A DNA stretch of 64,000 nucleotides from Acidobacteriota bacterium (GTDB lineage: Bacteria > Acidobacteriota > Blastocatellia > Pyrinomonadales > Pyrinomonadaceae), in assembly GCA_003223935.1 (NCBI GenBank), contig QHXQ01000038.1:1-64000 (forward strand), given 5' to 3'. Below the pieces are notes generated by a model. It did no database searches. It saw only the letters and a list, made by a program, of their open reading frames with translations, and was not told where the DNA came from. Below, one piece after another: positions 16,564 through 25,802 of this stretch (position 1 is its first letter; each line of letters begins with the position of its first letter). The position numbers and the translations under genes are program-made.

Positions 16564-19500
16564 TTAGTGGCCGCTCGGCGCGCCGAAGCGCATGCGATAC
16601 TCGATGGAGTTGACGAAGCCGTTGACCATCGTGCGATAGTCGGTCGGATGCGCGTTGAGAAACGTGAGCCAAGCGTTGAAGCCGGTCGTGTCTGGATCGC
16701 GCCGCAGATAGCCGAAGTATTGCATCAGCACGAAGGCGTTGTTAAAGACCTTTGCCTGCACCTCGTTGCTCTCCACCACATCGCGCAAGACCTGCGCGCG
16801 CGTCTCCGTCGCAGTGTTGAGATTGCTGATCAACTGCGCCTCGTTCGCCAATGTCACGCCGGCTGTCTGCTCCAACTTCTGCACGTAAGCTTGATTCGAC
16901 AATGAATCATAGATGGCCTTGAAGTCGGCGCGTTGCGTCCACTCGTTAGTGAAGGCATCACGGTTCGCCGAGACTTCGGCTGAGGTCAGCCCTGTGACGC
17001 GCTGCGAGTCGCGCATAAACGAGCGATAGTCTGGATTCGTGCCAAAGCTCGTCTTGTAAAAGCGTATGACGAAGTTGCCTTTGAGCATGAACTCGGCAGA
17101 GAGGAAGAAGGCCGCAGAGGTCGCGACGCGGTCGCAGGTCAAGCCATTCGGCGGGCAGTTGTTGAGTTGATTGACCCAACCTGCAACGCCGGACGGTTCG
17201 CCGATGCGGTTGAGGAAATCAACGTAGTGCTGTTGGACGAAGAACGTGGCGTTGTCAATCGGATTGACGTTTGTGGGCGTCGTGTCGTTGTCAATGATGG
17301 TGACGGTCGCAGTCGCAGGACTGCCGAGCGTGAGGCCGCCGGTTGGATGCGAGAGATTGACGACGAACGTCTCGTTGCCTTCCACGTAAGCATCATCGGT
17401 GATGAAGATTTGGAAGAACTTTGCTTGCTCGCCCGCATTGAAGCGGAGCGTGCCGAGCGTGGTCGTGTAGTCGCAGCGATCAGAAGCAAGGCCGGTCGCC
17501 ACGTTGCAGGGGACAGTGCTGACATCGGGTGAGGTGGCATAGTCAATTGTGCCGGCCGAGGGCGCGGGCGCTGAGAGCACGACGAAGATGGTCAACGGGT
17601 TGGTGCTTTCATTCACCGTGTAAGCATCGGCGCTAAACTGCGCGGGCACGGTTGGCGTCGGTGTCGGCGTGGGTGTCGGAGTTGGCGTTGGTGTTGGCGT
17701 CGGCGTGGGCGCTGTGGACGTACCGATGAAGATGAGGTCTTGATTGTTGTTCAGGCTGCTGATGTTGATGGAGGACGGCGCGAAGCTGAAGCCGGCCTTG
17801 ACGGGCGTGACGGTGTAGTTGCCGCCGCTGGTCGTGTTGAAGAAGCTGAAGTCGCCGTTGTTGTCTGTGGCGGCGGTGGCCGAATTGTCTCCGCTCAGCG
17901 TGACGGTCACGCCCGCGATGCCGCTGTTGCTCGCGTCGAGGACGCGGCCCGCGATGGCGTAGCTGCCGATTTTGGCGATGAAGGCATCGCGGCTAGCACC
18001 GCCAGCGGGCTGGAACGAGTTGGATGTCACAGGAAAGTCGCTCGCGTCGGTGAATCCGGTGACGTAGGCGTTGCCAGCCGAGTCCACGGCGATGCCCAAG
18101 CCATTGTCCTGTCCGCTCCCGCCCCCGCCGAGGTAGGTCGAGTAGAGCAGGGCCGAGCCGCTCGCGTTCAGCTTCGCCACGTAGGCATCGGTTTGACCGC
18201 CGCCATACTTGCTCTGAATGGCATTGACAATCGGGAAGTCGGTCGAGGTGGTGAATCCGGTGACGTAAGCGTTGCCCGCCGCATCCACCGCGATGCCGTT
18301 GCCATCGTCGCCTTGGCTTCCGCTCCCGCCCAGATAAGTCGAGTAGAGCAGGGCCGAACCGCTGGCATTCAGTTTCGTCACATACCCATTGGTTACACTG
18401 CCGGCTTTCTTATTCTGGATGGCATTGGCCGTCGGGAAGTCGGTCGAGAAGGTGAAACCCGTGACGTAGGCGTTGCCGGATGAATCAACCGCGATGTGGT
18501 TGGCATCGTCGTCACTACTCCCGCCCAAGTAAGTCGAGTAGATTAACGCCGAGCCGCTCGCGTTCAGCTTCGCGACGAACGCATCGCCGTTGCCTGCACT
18601 CTTGCCTTGGCCGGCGTTCGCCGTCGGGAAGTCGGTCGAGCCGGCCTGTCCCGCGACGTAGGCGCTGCCCGCCGCATCCACGGCGATGCCGAAGGCAAAG
18701 TCATTACCACTCCCGCCCAAGTAGGTCGAGTAGATTAATGCCGAGCCGCTCGCGTTCAGCTTCGCGACGACAGCATTTATGCTGCCGGCTTTCTTGCTTT
18801 GCAATGGGTTCGCCGTCGGGAAGTCGGTCGAGCCGGTAAGTCCCGCGACATAGGCGCTGCCAGCCGAGTCCACCGCGATGCCGTTGCCATCATCTTCAGA
18901 ATTCCCGCCAAGATAAGTCGAGTAGAGCAGGGCCGAGCCGCTCGCGTTCAGCTTCGCCACGAACGCATCGAAGGTGCCGCCGCCATACTTACTCTGAATG
19001 GGATTCGCCACGGGGAAGTCGGTCGAGCCGGTGCGCCCCGTGACGTATGCGTTGCCAGCCGCGTCCACCGCGATGCCGAGTCCCGCGTCGCCGCCGGTGC
19101 CGCCGAGATAGGTAGAGTAGATTAATGCCGAGCCGCTCGCGTTCAGCTTCGTCACATACGCGTTGGTGGTGGTGCCGGCCTTATTACTCTGGATAGCATT
19201 TGCCGTTGGGAAGTTGGTCGAGGCGGTCTGTCCCGTGACATAGGCGTTGCCCGACGAGTCCACCGCGATGCCGTTGCCTAAGTCTGCATTGCTCCCGCCC
19301 AGATAGGTCGAATAAGCCAGCACCGGATCAATGACCAAAGGCTTGCTCGCATCATACGCGCCCAACGAAAAGCCGACCGCGCCGTCGCCCATGAGCACGT
19401 AAGCACTCTCGATCTCTTGCCGCCCGCCTTCTGTCTCCTGATAGACCACAGGCTTCTGTTGCCGCACCGCGCCCGCCGCCGTCTGCATGACGAGATCGCC

Positions 19501-20220
19501 GCTTGCGTCCAACTGCATGTCGTCTGCGCCCGCAAACTGCAACAACACTTGGCTCGCGTCAGCGCCCGGTTGTACGACGAAGTCGTACTCCAACTGCCGC
19601 CCGTCGCCGTAATAGACCATGTCAACGCCCGGATAGACGCCCGTGTACTCGACGCGCCCATAGGTCGGGATGTTCGCATGCCACTGCGCCGGGTCGTTGC
19701 CGATGAAGTAGTTGACGATGCCCTCCTGCTTGTCCAGCCCGACGACTGCCGGCTGCGCGTTCGCGCCTGCAAGCTGCATCCGCAACACAGCCGTCTGCGG
19801 CGGCGCGGTCGTGGTCGCACGCGCGCGCGGGTCGAACAATTTATTGCTTGTCGCCGCGCCTGCATCGGTGCTCGGCACAGGGCGGACGAAGACGGCTTCG
19901 GTCGCCGTCAGGAAGATGGTCGCGCCGCCTGCGTGCGTCAGGAAGTTGACCTGCGGATCGGTCTGCCCGGCGTTGGCCTCAAACGTCAGAGACACCTTGC
20001 CGTAAGCTGCGCGCGCCTGCGCTTGCGCGACGGCTGTATCCTGCGCCTGCGTCGGCGCTGCGGCGTGTCGCTCTGTCGCGCTCATAGTCTGGCCGTCATG
20101 CGCCGAGACTTTGAAGGGCGTCGGCAAGACGAGCGAGTGCAACAGGCTGAGGAGCAAGAGCATGAAAACTGCGCGGCGCAGGGCCGTGTGGCTGTGGGCG
20201 TTGATCTTTGTTCTTCTCAT
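16564..20220 (-). CDS. Secreted SBBP-repeat / Calx-beta / DUF4214 protein
   Basis: This 1218-residue exported protein starts at ATG 20220, chosen for a GGGAG ribosome site about 8 bases upstream. Order of parts: signal peptide (AVFMLLLLSLLHSLVLP); a DUF-type N-terminal domain (LTFEANAGQTDPQVNFL ... GVDMVYYGDGRQLEYDF); and seven SBBP beta-propeller repeats of 62-67 residues (YSTYLGG ... GIAVDxxGNAYVTG ... DFP ... VAKLNASGSAL). These are followed by a carboxypeptidase-regulatory-like Ig domain (AGRVLDASNSGIAGVTVTL), a Pro-Thr linker of about ten PT units, a Calx-beta domain (FSADAYTVNESTNPLTIFV ... VEGNETFVVNL) and a C-terminal DUF4214 domain (FVQQHYVDFLNRIGEPSG). The architecture is typical of large Acidobacteria surface proteins. 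It lies 377 bases downstream of the anti-sigma-like gene, beyond a strong palindrome. Confidence 0.9.
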   Translation of the reverse strand: MRRTKINAHSHTALRRAVFMLLLLSLLHSLVLPTPFKVSAHDGQTMSATERHAAAPTQAQDTAVAQAQARAAYGKVSLTFEANAGQTDPQVNFLTHAGGATIFLTATEAVFVRPVPSTDAGAATSNKLFDPRARATTTAPPQTAVLRMQLAGANAQPAVVGLDKQEGIVNYFIGNDPAQWHANIPTYGRVEYTGVYPGVDMVYYGDGRQLEYDFVVQPGADASQVLLQFAGADDMQLDASGDLVMQTAAGAVRQQKPVVYQETEGGRQEIESAYVLMGDGAVGFSLGAYDASKPLVIDPVLAYSTYLGGSNADLGNGIAVDSSGNAYVTGQTASTNFPTANAIQSNKAGTTTNAYVTKLNASGSALIYSTYLGGTGGDAGLGIAVDAAGNAYVTGRTGSTDFPVANPIQSKYGGGTFDAFVAKLNASGSALLYSTYLGGNSEDDGNGIAVDSAGSAYVAGLTGSTDFPTANPLQSKKAGSINAVVAKLNASGSALIYSTYLGGSGNDFAFGIAVDAAGSAYVAGQAGSTDFPTANAGQGKSAGNGDAFVAKLNASGSALIYSTYLGGSSDDDANHIAVDSSGNAYVTGFTFSTDFPTANAIQNKKAGSVTNGYVTKLNASGSALLYSTYLGGSGSQGDDGNGIAVDAAGNAYVTGFTTSTDFPIVNAIQSKYGGGQTDAYVAKLNASGSALLYSTYLGGGGSGQDNGLGIAVDSAGNAYVTGFTDASDFPVTSNSFQPAGGASRDAFIAKIGSYAIAGRVLDASNSGIAGVTVTLSGDNSATAATDNNGDFSFFNTTSGGNYTVTPVKAGFSFAPSSINISSLNNNQDLIFIGTSTAPTPTPTPTPTPTPTPTPTPTVPAQFSADAYTVNESTNPLTIFVVLSAPAPSAGTIDYATSPDVSTVPCNVATGLASDRCDYTTTLGTLRFNAGEQAKFFQIFITDDAYVEGNETFVVNLSHPTGGLTLGSPATATVTIIDNDTTPTNVNPIDNATFFVQQHYVDFLNRIGEPSGVAGWVNQLNNCPPNGLTCDRVATSAAFFLSAEFMLKGNFVIRFYKTSFGTNPDYRSFMRDSQRVTGLTSAEVSANRDAFTNEWTQRADFKAIYDSLSNQAYVQKLEQTAGVTLANEAQLISNLNTATETRAQVLRDVVESNEVQAKVFNNAFVLMQYFGYLRRDPDTTGFNAWLTFLNAHPTDYRTMVNGFVNSIEYRMRFGAPSGH
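17990..19320. repeat. Seven coding tandem repeats (about 195 bp each)
   Basis: The DNA encoding the seven SBBP repeats is itself repetitive; for example GAGCCGCTCGCGTTCAGCTT recurs in most units. This suggests growth by recent duplication, and the region is prone to expansion, contraction or misassembly. Confidence 0.8.
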
Positions 20221-20454
20221 CGCAGGTCTCCCGTGAAAGTCTTGGCTGTCGGCATGACGGGGCGCGCGCACACGTGCGCCTTAATTCTCAAACGTCTTTT
20301 GGTCTGCTGAAACAAGTGCGATACCACTGGCTCTGTTATCTAGTGGCGGCGGGGCGGCAAACATATCGCAAAAAATTTCTCACCAGCGGAGACTTGGGCT
20401 AAGCCGCATTGTGACTTAATCGGGTTGGAACGAATTACTTTTGGTGTCTGGTGC

Positions 20455-20522
20455 TTAGAGTACCGCCTTCAGGCGGGCTATTCGTCACCAAAGAGAAAGC
20501 CCGCCTGAAGGCGGTACTCTAA
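20455..20522. repeat. Long perfect palindrome, 25-bp arms
   Basis: Arms 20455-20479 and 20498-20522 are exact inverted repeats (core TACCGCCTTCAGGCGG) around an 18-base loop. It lies between the anti-sigma-like gene and the SBBP gene. It could terminate the sigma operon, but no T-tract follows on the minus strand. It also looks like a dispersed REP/MITE-type element. Confidence 0.8.
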
Positions 20523-20597
20523 ACACTGGTTGGCTGCGCAGGCGGGTTGGTGCTCGTGTCGGTCATAAGCTCTGGCGTTGAGGCGACAAGCTCATCA

Positions 20598-21563
20598 TTA
20601 CTTTTTTTCTACGCGAAAGATTGATTGGCTCACGTCTTCGAGTTCACCCTTTGTCGTGAAGCCTTTGAGCGTCAGCATGTAATCGCCGGTGCTGACCTTT
20701 GCGGCCGGTAGCTGGATGATAAAGCTCACGCCTGATCTGTTGGGCTTGGGTTTGAAGTGCTGACGATGGAAAATCTCTCTGCCGCCGACGGGCTGCAAAG
20801 CAAGTTGGTAACTCTGATAATCATGCTCGCTTAGATTTAATTGGAGCCGCACCTGCTGCGTGCCTTGCGGCATTACGAGTCGGGGCGGCGCGCCTGTGTC
20901 AACACCTCTAATGCCGCTCGCCAGCAACACCAATGAAGCGACAATCGGCGTCGGCCTTTCTGGCGCAACGGGCGTCGGTTGCAGCTTCGGTTCGGTGCGT
21001 GCGCGTTCAAGTTCAGCCGTTAACTCTTGAGTTCTTGTCTGTTCGCTGGCGAGTTGTTGCTGAGCTTCATGCTCGCGCTCAGCCTGCGCGCTCTGCGCCT
21101 CACGCGCGCGGGCCAAGTCTTGCCGGAGGCGCTGGCTCTGGATGAACAACCAGACTGACACCGACGCGAGCAACAAAAGCGCCAGCGCCATTGAAAAGGC
21201 GAGCACTCGCTGCCCGCCTGTTAGCAGCGCAGAGATTCTCTGCCACCACGACGTGGCTCTGATGCCCGTTCGGTCAGCGCTTTGCGCAGCATCGAATTGA
21301 TCAAGCTTGGCTGCCAAAGCCTCGCTGAAGCGCAGACGCACGCGCCGGTTCGGATTGACCAAGTAGGCGCGCTCAAATCGGTCGCGCATGGGCGGCGATA
21401 GCCGGCCGCGTGTGTAGTTATCAACCAGTTCGGTTTCGAGTTGCGCCAACTGCTCGAAGGTCTGTGCGTCTGCGAAGTAACGCGCTTCCAGTTGCGCCTG
21501 TTCCGCTTCGGAGAGTTCTCCGAACAGGTAGCGTGTCAGCATCTCGTCAGAGGTAGTCATCAA
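20598..21563 (-). CDS. Single-pass membrane anti-sigma-like protein
   Basis: This 321-residue protein is inferred to control the sigma factor encoded just upstream. Residues 1-110 are cytoplasmic and resemble an anti-sigma N-terminus (MLTRYLFGELSEAEQAQLE, then NPNRRVRLRFSEAL), but the HxxxCxxC zinc motif is absent. Residues 119-141 form one membrane helix (VLAFSMALALLLLASVSVWL). Residues 142-190 are a coiled coil rich in Gln/Glu/Ala. A Pro-rich spacer follows, then a C-terminal beta-rich domain (VRLQLNLSEHDYQSYQLAL ... GDYMLTLKG) that would lie outside the membrane. Gene order (sigma then anti-sigma, 78 bases apart, same strand) supports the role. Direct homology to a named anti-sigma family is not shown. 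Confidence 0.7.
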   Translation of the reverse strand: MMTTSDEMLTRYLFGELSEAEQAQLEARYFADAQTFEQLAQLETELVDNYTRGRLSPPMRDRFERAYLVNPNRRVRLRFSEALAAKLDQFDAAQSADRTGIRATSWWQRISALLTGGQRVLAFSMALALLLLASVSVWLFIQSQRLRQDLARAREAQSAQAEREHEAQQQLASEQTRTQELTAELERARTEPKLQPTPVAPERPTPIVASLVLLASGIRGVDTGAPPRLVMPQGTQQVRLQLNLSEHDYQSYQLALQPVGGREIFHRQHFKPKPNRSGVSFIIQLPAAKVSTGDYMLTLKGFTTKGELEDVSQSIFRVEKK

Positions 21564-21641
21564 CTTTGTTTGAGTCGCGCGCGCAAACCGCCAGCAGCCG
21601 CAGACAATCAGCCCTCATTAATCAGTGGCAAATCAAAGCAT

Positions 21642-22220
21642 TCATATCGCTATTTTCTTGTTAAAGCAGTTCGTCACACACTGCTCAAGCTTGTCTCGTA
21701 GGCGTTGCGCCCGATTGGCGAGCGCTTCGCGCCGCAGGCCCAACGCTTCGGCCAAGACCTTGCGCCGTTCGATCCGATTGCGTTTTTCATCTTGATAATA
21801 CTCGACAATTAACGCCCGACTCTCAGCCGGCAGCCGGTTCATGCATGCCTCTAAACAGTTCAGCAGAAGTTCGCGCTCAAGTGCCAAGTCAGTAGTATTC
21901 GCGCTGGCCGTGTTTTGCTGATTCGTGTCTAACGGGTCGTTCCTGCTATCGTTTCCCTTCCGAACTTCCAAGCAAACCAGTCGCGCCACTTCATAGCAAT
22001 ACCCGCCGAGGTTTTTGATCTCGACGCCTTCATCAAGTTTTCGGGCGACCCGATTAAGAGTCTCGTCGGTGTGATCTTCCGGGAAGGGCGCACCGCGCCA
22101 CTCGAAGAACTTAATCAACGTGCGCCGCAGGTCTTCGTATTTTTCACCGGCGCGCTCCCGATCCCTGTCAAGGTATGCAAGGAGCTTGGAGAAGCCTTCG
22201 GCCGTGAGCGCCACTGCCAT
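21642..22220 (-). CDS. ECF-like RNA polymerase sigma factor
   Basis: This 192-residue protein has a sigma70 layout: a region-2-like helical part (LRRTLIKFFEWRG ... LGGYCYEVARLVCLEVRK, residues 30-87), a variable linker rich in Asn/Thr, and a region-4 helix-turn-helix (LNCLEACMNRLPAESRALIV ... LAEALGLRREALANRAQRLR). The ATG follows the CHAT gene stop with no base between (TGA 22223-22221, ATG 22220-22218). The two are therefore almost surely co-transcribed and translationally coupled. The region 2 sequence is diverged from classical ECF factors. Its target promoter is unknown. Confidence 0.78.
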   Translation of the reverse strand: MAVALTAEGFSKLLAYLDRDRERAGEKYEDLRRTLIKFFEWRGAPFPEDHTDETLNRVARKLDEGVEIKNLGGYCYEVARLVCLEVRKGNDSRNDPLDTNQQNTASANTTDLALERELLLNCLEACMNRLPAESRALIVEYYQDEKRNRIERRKVLAEALGLRREALANRAQRLRDKLEQCVTNCFNKKIAI

Positions 22221-25200
22221 TCAACGCTTGCCCTCTAGGTTGGCCCATTCACCCGTCTGGATAAATGCGGCCCAATAGTATGGATGACGGTGAGACTTGT
22301 CCTTGAGCATCTGCAATTGCACTTGGCGCAGAGCTTCGCCCCTGCCCGCTCCTTGCAGCAGTGCTTTGTAGTAGCCAACTACAAGATCGCGCGTGCTGCG
22401 ATCCGAGACGGCCCAGAGACTCATCACTTGACTCTCTGCGCCCGCGAGCACCAGCGCGCGCCGCAAACCGTAAACGCCGTCGCCATTCTTCACCACGCCG
22501 ACGCCGGTGTCGCACGCCGACAGCACCACCAACTTCGTGCCCCAGAGATCGAGGCCCGCCGCTTCGAGTGCGGTCAGGATGCCATCGGTGTTTCCGTTGC
22601 TGCTTTGATTGGCGCCGGCGAGCGCTAGGCCCGAACGCAGCAGCGGGTCTTCGACGTGGGCGATCCACTTGCTGAGCCGTGTGCCATCTTTAGCTTGAGT
22701 GGCAGCGCTGTTCTCCTGTGTCGCGGGCTGCTCGTCTTGCAGAAAGAAGCCGTGCGTGGCGATGTGCAGGATGCTGGGCCCGCTCAGTTTTTTCAGCGCC
22801 GCTTTCGTGGCCTGCTCTTTAGTGAGGAAGCTCGCCTGCGGCAGCAGGTCTTTGAGCGCGCGCACTTCCTCCGCCACGCCGGGCAGCGGCCCAAAGAAGA
22901 CTTGCGAGTAATCAACTTGCGGGCGGCCATTTACTCCGGCGCTATTCTTCGCCCCTGTTCTGCTGCTTGCCGCGATCAGGGCCGGCTCACCGAACGCCGG
23001 GTCGGCGACGACAACCGGCGGCCCCTTACTCTCGCGCCGCACTTGCAGGCGCAACAGGTCGCGCCCGCTAGTCAGATAGGTGATCGTGTGCGCTTCGATC
23101 AAGTAGTGGCCTTGCTCGTCAACTAAAGCCGCGAAAGGGATGAGATTGAGCGGGCCGTCCGGCGAGATCAACAGATGCTTGGCTGAACCGAGCGAAGCAC
23201 GAACAGGCTGCATGACTTTCAGGTCAACTGCGCGCGCCAGTTGTTGTACGTCTTTGCGCTGCGGGTCGCTCAGAGCTTGGCGCAGCGCCGCCACGCGCGC
23301 ATCAATCCCGGCGCTGGGGCCAAGCTCCTGCCAGCGAACTTCGCCTTGATGGCGAATGACGTATGCAACATAGCGCGACTCGCCATATGCTTTTTGCTTG
23401 TCGCCTATTCTTTTAACGAGCGGACGATAAACAGCAAATTCGACGAGTGCGGCATCATCCGGAATCGCTGCTTGGACGGCCTTCAGGGTTACTGTCTGCG
23501 TGTGTTCGTAGAACCCGGCGCTGCGACGGCTGATCTCGCTTTCGAGTGCTTCTCGCTGTTCTTCGAGCGCCTGCACCTGTTGTTGATGCTCTGCGACAGA
23601 AGTTTTCCCGGGCCCGTTAAGCACGAGTTTGGCTAAACGCGCAGTGGTGTCATTCAACTGTTCGAGCAAAGCTTGCGCGCCTGCGCCTAGTCGTTGCCGC
23701 AAAACCTCCATGCTCCCGGCCATCTCGTCCTGCACGCGCCCCTTGCGTTGCAGGATGGTGGCCGCAGCCAAGTCGCACGCCTGTTGTTCGTCGCGGGCCA
23801 GCCGCATGTGGAGCGAGAGAGTTTGATTCGTCTGCTCAGTCAGGAAATCGAAGTAAGCAAGCTGCTCGCTTTGCGAACCGGCAAAGAGCTTGAGTTCATT
23901 TTCGCGCTCGACGAGGGCGTTGGCGCGCGCTTGATAGCTCAACGCCTGTTTGATGTCGCCCTCCGCCTCATAGAGCCGAGCCAGACCGTTAAGCGTTTCC
24001 GCGACGTCGGGATGATCCGGGCCTAATGCTTTTTCCCTGATCGCAAGTGCGCGCTGAAACAGCGGCCCGGCCTTCGCGTACTCGCCCTGATAATAGTAGA
24101 GGTCTGCGAGGCCCATTAAAGTAACCGTCGGGTTGGGGTGGTCAGCCGGGAGGGCCTTCTCCTTAATCCTCAGTGCGCGCTGGTACAAAGGCTCGGCCTT
24201 CGCGTACTCTCCTTTGATCACGTAAATGTCGGCGAGGTTCTCCAGTTGATCGGAGAGCCTGACGTTGTCCGGCCCAATCGCCTTCTCGCTGATCGCTATG
24301 GCCCGCAGGATGGCCGCCTCGGCCTTGTCGTACTCACCCAGACCGCTGTACATAACCGCGAGGTTATTCAGGACGCGCCCAACGTCCTCGTGATCGGGGC
24401 CGAGCACCTTCTCCCAAATCCGCAGCGAGCGCTCTGTGACCTCCGCGGCCTTCGCCCAATCCTTCTTAACGCCGTAGAGCGCGCCGAGGTTGTAAAGCAC
24501 TTGCCCCACATCCGGGTCGTCCGGCCCCTGCAACTTTTCGCGGATCGCCAGCGCCCGCAACTGCATCTCCTCGGCCTTGGCGTAATCGCCAGTCACGCGA
24601 TAGATGGTGGCTAAATCCGTCAGGGAGGCGGCGACCAAGTTGTTATCTGCTCCGAGCACTCGCTCCCTGCCGGCGAGCGCCTGTTGATGGAACTGCGCAG
24701 CCTTCGCGTAATCCCCTTTCTCTTTATATATAATACCGAGGTTGTAGAGAACCATGAGCAGGGCCGGGTGGTCCGTCCCCACGGCCTTCTCCAGCACGCT
24801 TCGCGCGCGTAGAAAATAGGTCTCCGCCTTAGTGTAATCGCCCTTGCCGTGATAAATCCCCCCGACCCGGTTGAGAGCCGCGCCCATCAGCCGGCTTTCG
24901 GTCTCGCCCGCTTTCTCTAACTCACTGACTAGCCCCTCGGCGAGCGGCAGCGCCTCGTCGTACTGCCCCGCGAAATACAGTTTCGTCACCCTAGCGATCT
25001 GCTCGCGCCTTTGCTGTGACAGTCTGTCCTGCTCGGTCGCGGCGCGTAGTTCAGCCACTTGAATCTCGTAACGCCCGACAGGAACATGCCGGTACTTCGG
25101 CGCCACGTTCAGCTTGTAGAGGCCAGCCGGCCCCGCCACGAGTTCGGCGTTCTCTTGACCGTATAACCTGACTTCGTCGTCATAGTCAGCGAACGGCTTG

Positions 25201-25574
25201 CCGTCCGGCCCGAGCACACTCAGCACGACGTCAATGCCGCGCTGGACGATCACCACTCTCACGTATTGGCCTGCCGCGAGGTCGATTTGAAAATTATGAC
25301 TCTGCCCGCCTGCTAGTTCGCGTTCGACGGGCACGCCTAATTTAAGGGTCGTGACTTCCGACGTGCTCTGCGGCCTTGAGTTTTGTTGTGGCGATAACGA
25401 TAGAATCGAAGAGGAGCGATAGCTCGATGCGTGTGTGTTCGGGCCGTGCGCAAGTGGCACCCAGAGCAATAGTAATAAGAGAGGAGACAAGCGCACGCTT
25501 TTTGGTGATAAACGATCTGGTATCACGCAACCGATACGACGTTTGGACATCAGCCGCCCTATGCAAAGTGACAT
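22221..25574 (-). CDS. Exported TPR-CHAT (caspase-like) protein
   Basis: This 1117-residue protein (1109 if it starts at the second ATG, 25550, which has an AGGG site upstream) has an N-terminal signal/anchor segment (LSPLLLLLLWVPLAHG) and a beta-rich pre-peptidase-like domain (LGVPVERELAGGQSHNFQID, residues 73-170). About eight to nine 42-residue TPR units follow (NLGxIYxxKGDYAKAExxxxRAL), then a coiled segment and a C-terminal CHAT domain. The catalytic dyad of CHAT peptidases is present: His in LHIATHGFF near residue 935 and Cys in VVLSACDTG near 1020. SLWAVSDRSTRDLV and the terminal PYYWAAFIQTGEW are conserved CHAT blocks. Leading the sigma/anti-sigma operon, it is a candidate protease for regulated cleavage; the target is unproven. 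Confidence 0.92.
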   Translation of the reverse strand: MSLCIGRLMSKRRIGCVIPDRLSPKSVRLSPLLLLLLWVPLAHGPNTHASSYRSSSILSLSPQQNSRPQSTSEVTTLKLGVPVERELAGGQSHNFQIDLAAGQYVRVVIVQRGIDVVLSVLGPDGKPFADYDDEVRLYGQENAELVAGPAGLYKLNVAPKYRHVPVGRYEIQVAELRAATEQDRLSQQRREQIARVTKLYFAGQYDEALPLAEGLVSELEKAGETESRLMGAALNRVGGIYHGKGDYTKAETYFLRARSVLEKAVGTDHPALLMVLYNLGIIYKEKGDYAKAAQFHQQALAGRERVLGADNNLVAASLTDLATIYRVTGDYAKAEEMQLRALAIREKLQGPDDPDVGQVLYNLGALYGVKKDWAKAAEVTERSLRIWEKVLGPDHEDVGRVLNNLAVMYSGLGEYDKAEAAILRAIAISEKAIGPDNVRLSDQLENLADIYVIKGEYAKAEPLYQRALRIKEKALPADHPNPTVTLMGLADLYYYQGEYAKAGPLFQRALAIREKALGPDHPDVAETLNGLARLYEAEGDIKQALSYQARANALVERENELKLFAGSQSEQLAYFDFLTEQTNQTLSLHMRLARDEQQACDLAAATILQRKGRVQDEMAGSMEVLRQRLGAGAQALLEQLNDTTARLAKLVLNGPGKTSVAEHQQQVQALEEQREALESEISRRSAGFYEHTQTVTLKAVQAAIPDDAALVEFAVYRPLVKRIGDKQKAYGESRYVAYVIRHQGEVRWQELGPSAGIDARVAALRQALSDPQRKDVQQLARAVDLKVMQPVRASLGSAKHLLISPDGPLNLIPFAALVDEQGHYLIEAHTITYLTSGRDLLRLQVRRESKGPPVVVADPAFGEPALIAASSRTGAKNSAGVNGRPQVDYSQVFFGPLPGVAEEVRALKDLLPQASFLTKEQATKAALKKLSGPSILHIATHGFFLQDEQPATQENSAATQAKDGTRLSKWIAHVEDPLLRSGLALAGANQSSNGNTDGILTALEAAGLDLWGTKLVVLSACDTGVGVVKNGDGVYGLRRALVLAGAESQVMSLWAVSDRSTRDLVVGYYKALLQGAGRGEALRQVQLQMLKDKSHRHPYYWAAFIQTGEWANLEGKR

Positions 25575-25750
25575 GGTGACGTTTCTTTTACCGCGGTGCT
25601 GGTAGGCTATTATTTCACAACTCTAAATGATAAGCACTAGCAATTTCAGACGCACCGTTGGCCGCCACGCCGAAGGTTTGCAAACGGTTCGTTGGATCGC
25701 ACCTACTAGACGTGTGCGCGGCTGCAACTCATCAAACGGCTTATGCAGCC

Positions 25751-25802
25751 AGCAGTTGGTATATTTGTGCGGCCAGTCACGGCGCACATTGTACCAACTG
25801 CT
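25751..25802. repeat. Nested palindrome in the divergent intergenic region
   Basis: Outer arms AGCAGTTGGTA (25751-25761) and TACCAACTGCT (25792-25802) and inner arms TGTGCG (25766-25771) and CGCACA (25783-25788) make a 52-bp interrupted palindrome. It lies between the CHAT-sigma operon (minus) and the first SARP regulator (plus). It could be an operator shared by both, a cruciform, or a small mobile remnant. Confidence 0.55.

Noticed and set aside
17990-19320. Regular tandem repeats considered as a CRISPR-like array
   Set aside because: Units are about 195 bp, stay in frame and encode SBBP propeller blades.
19417-20310. Plus-strand 297-codon frame over the SBBP gene start
   Set aside because: Antisense shadow of a well-supported secreted protein; Arg-rich without domains.
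25751-25802. Nested palindrome considered as an integron attC site
   Set aside because: No core GTTRRRY/RYYYAAC pair in the right places, no integrase gene and no cassette.
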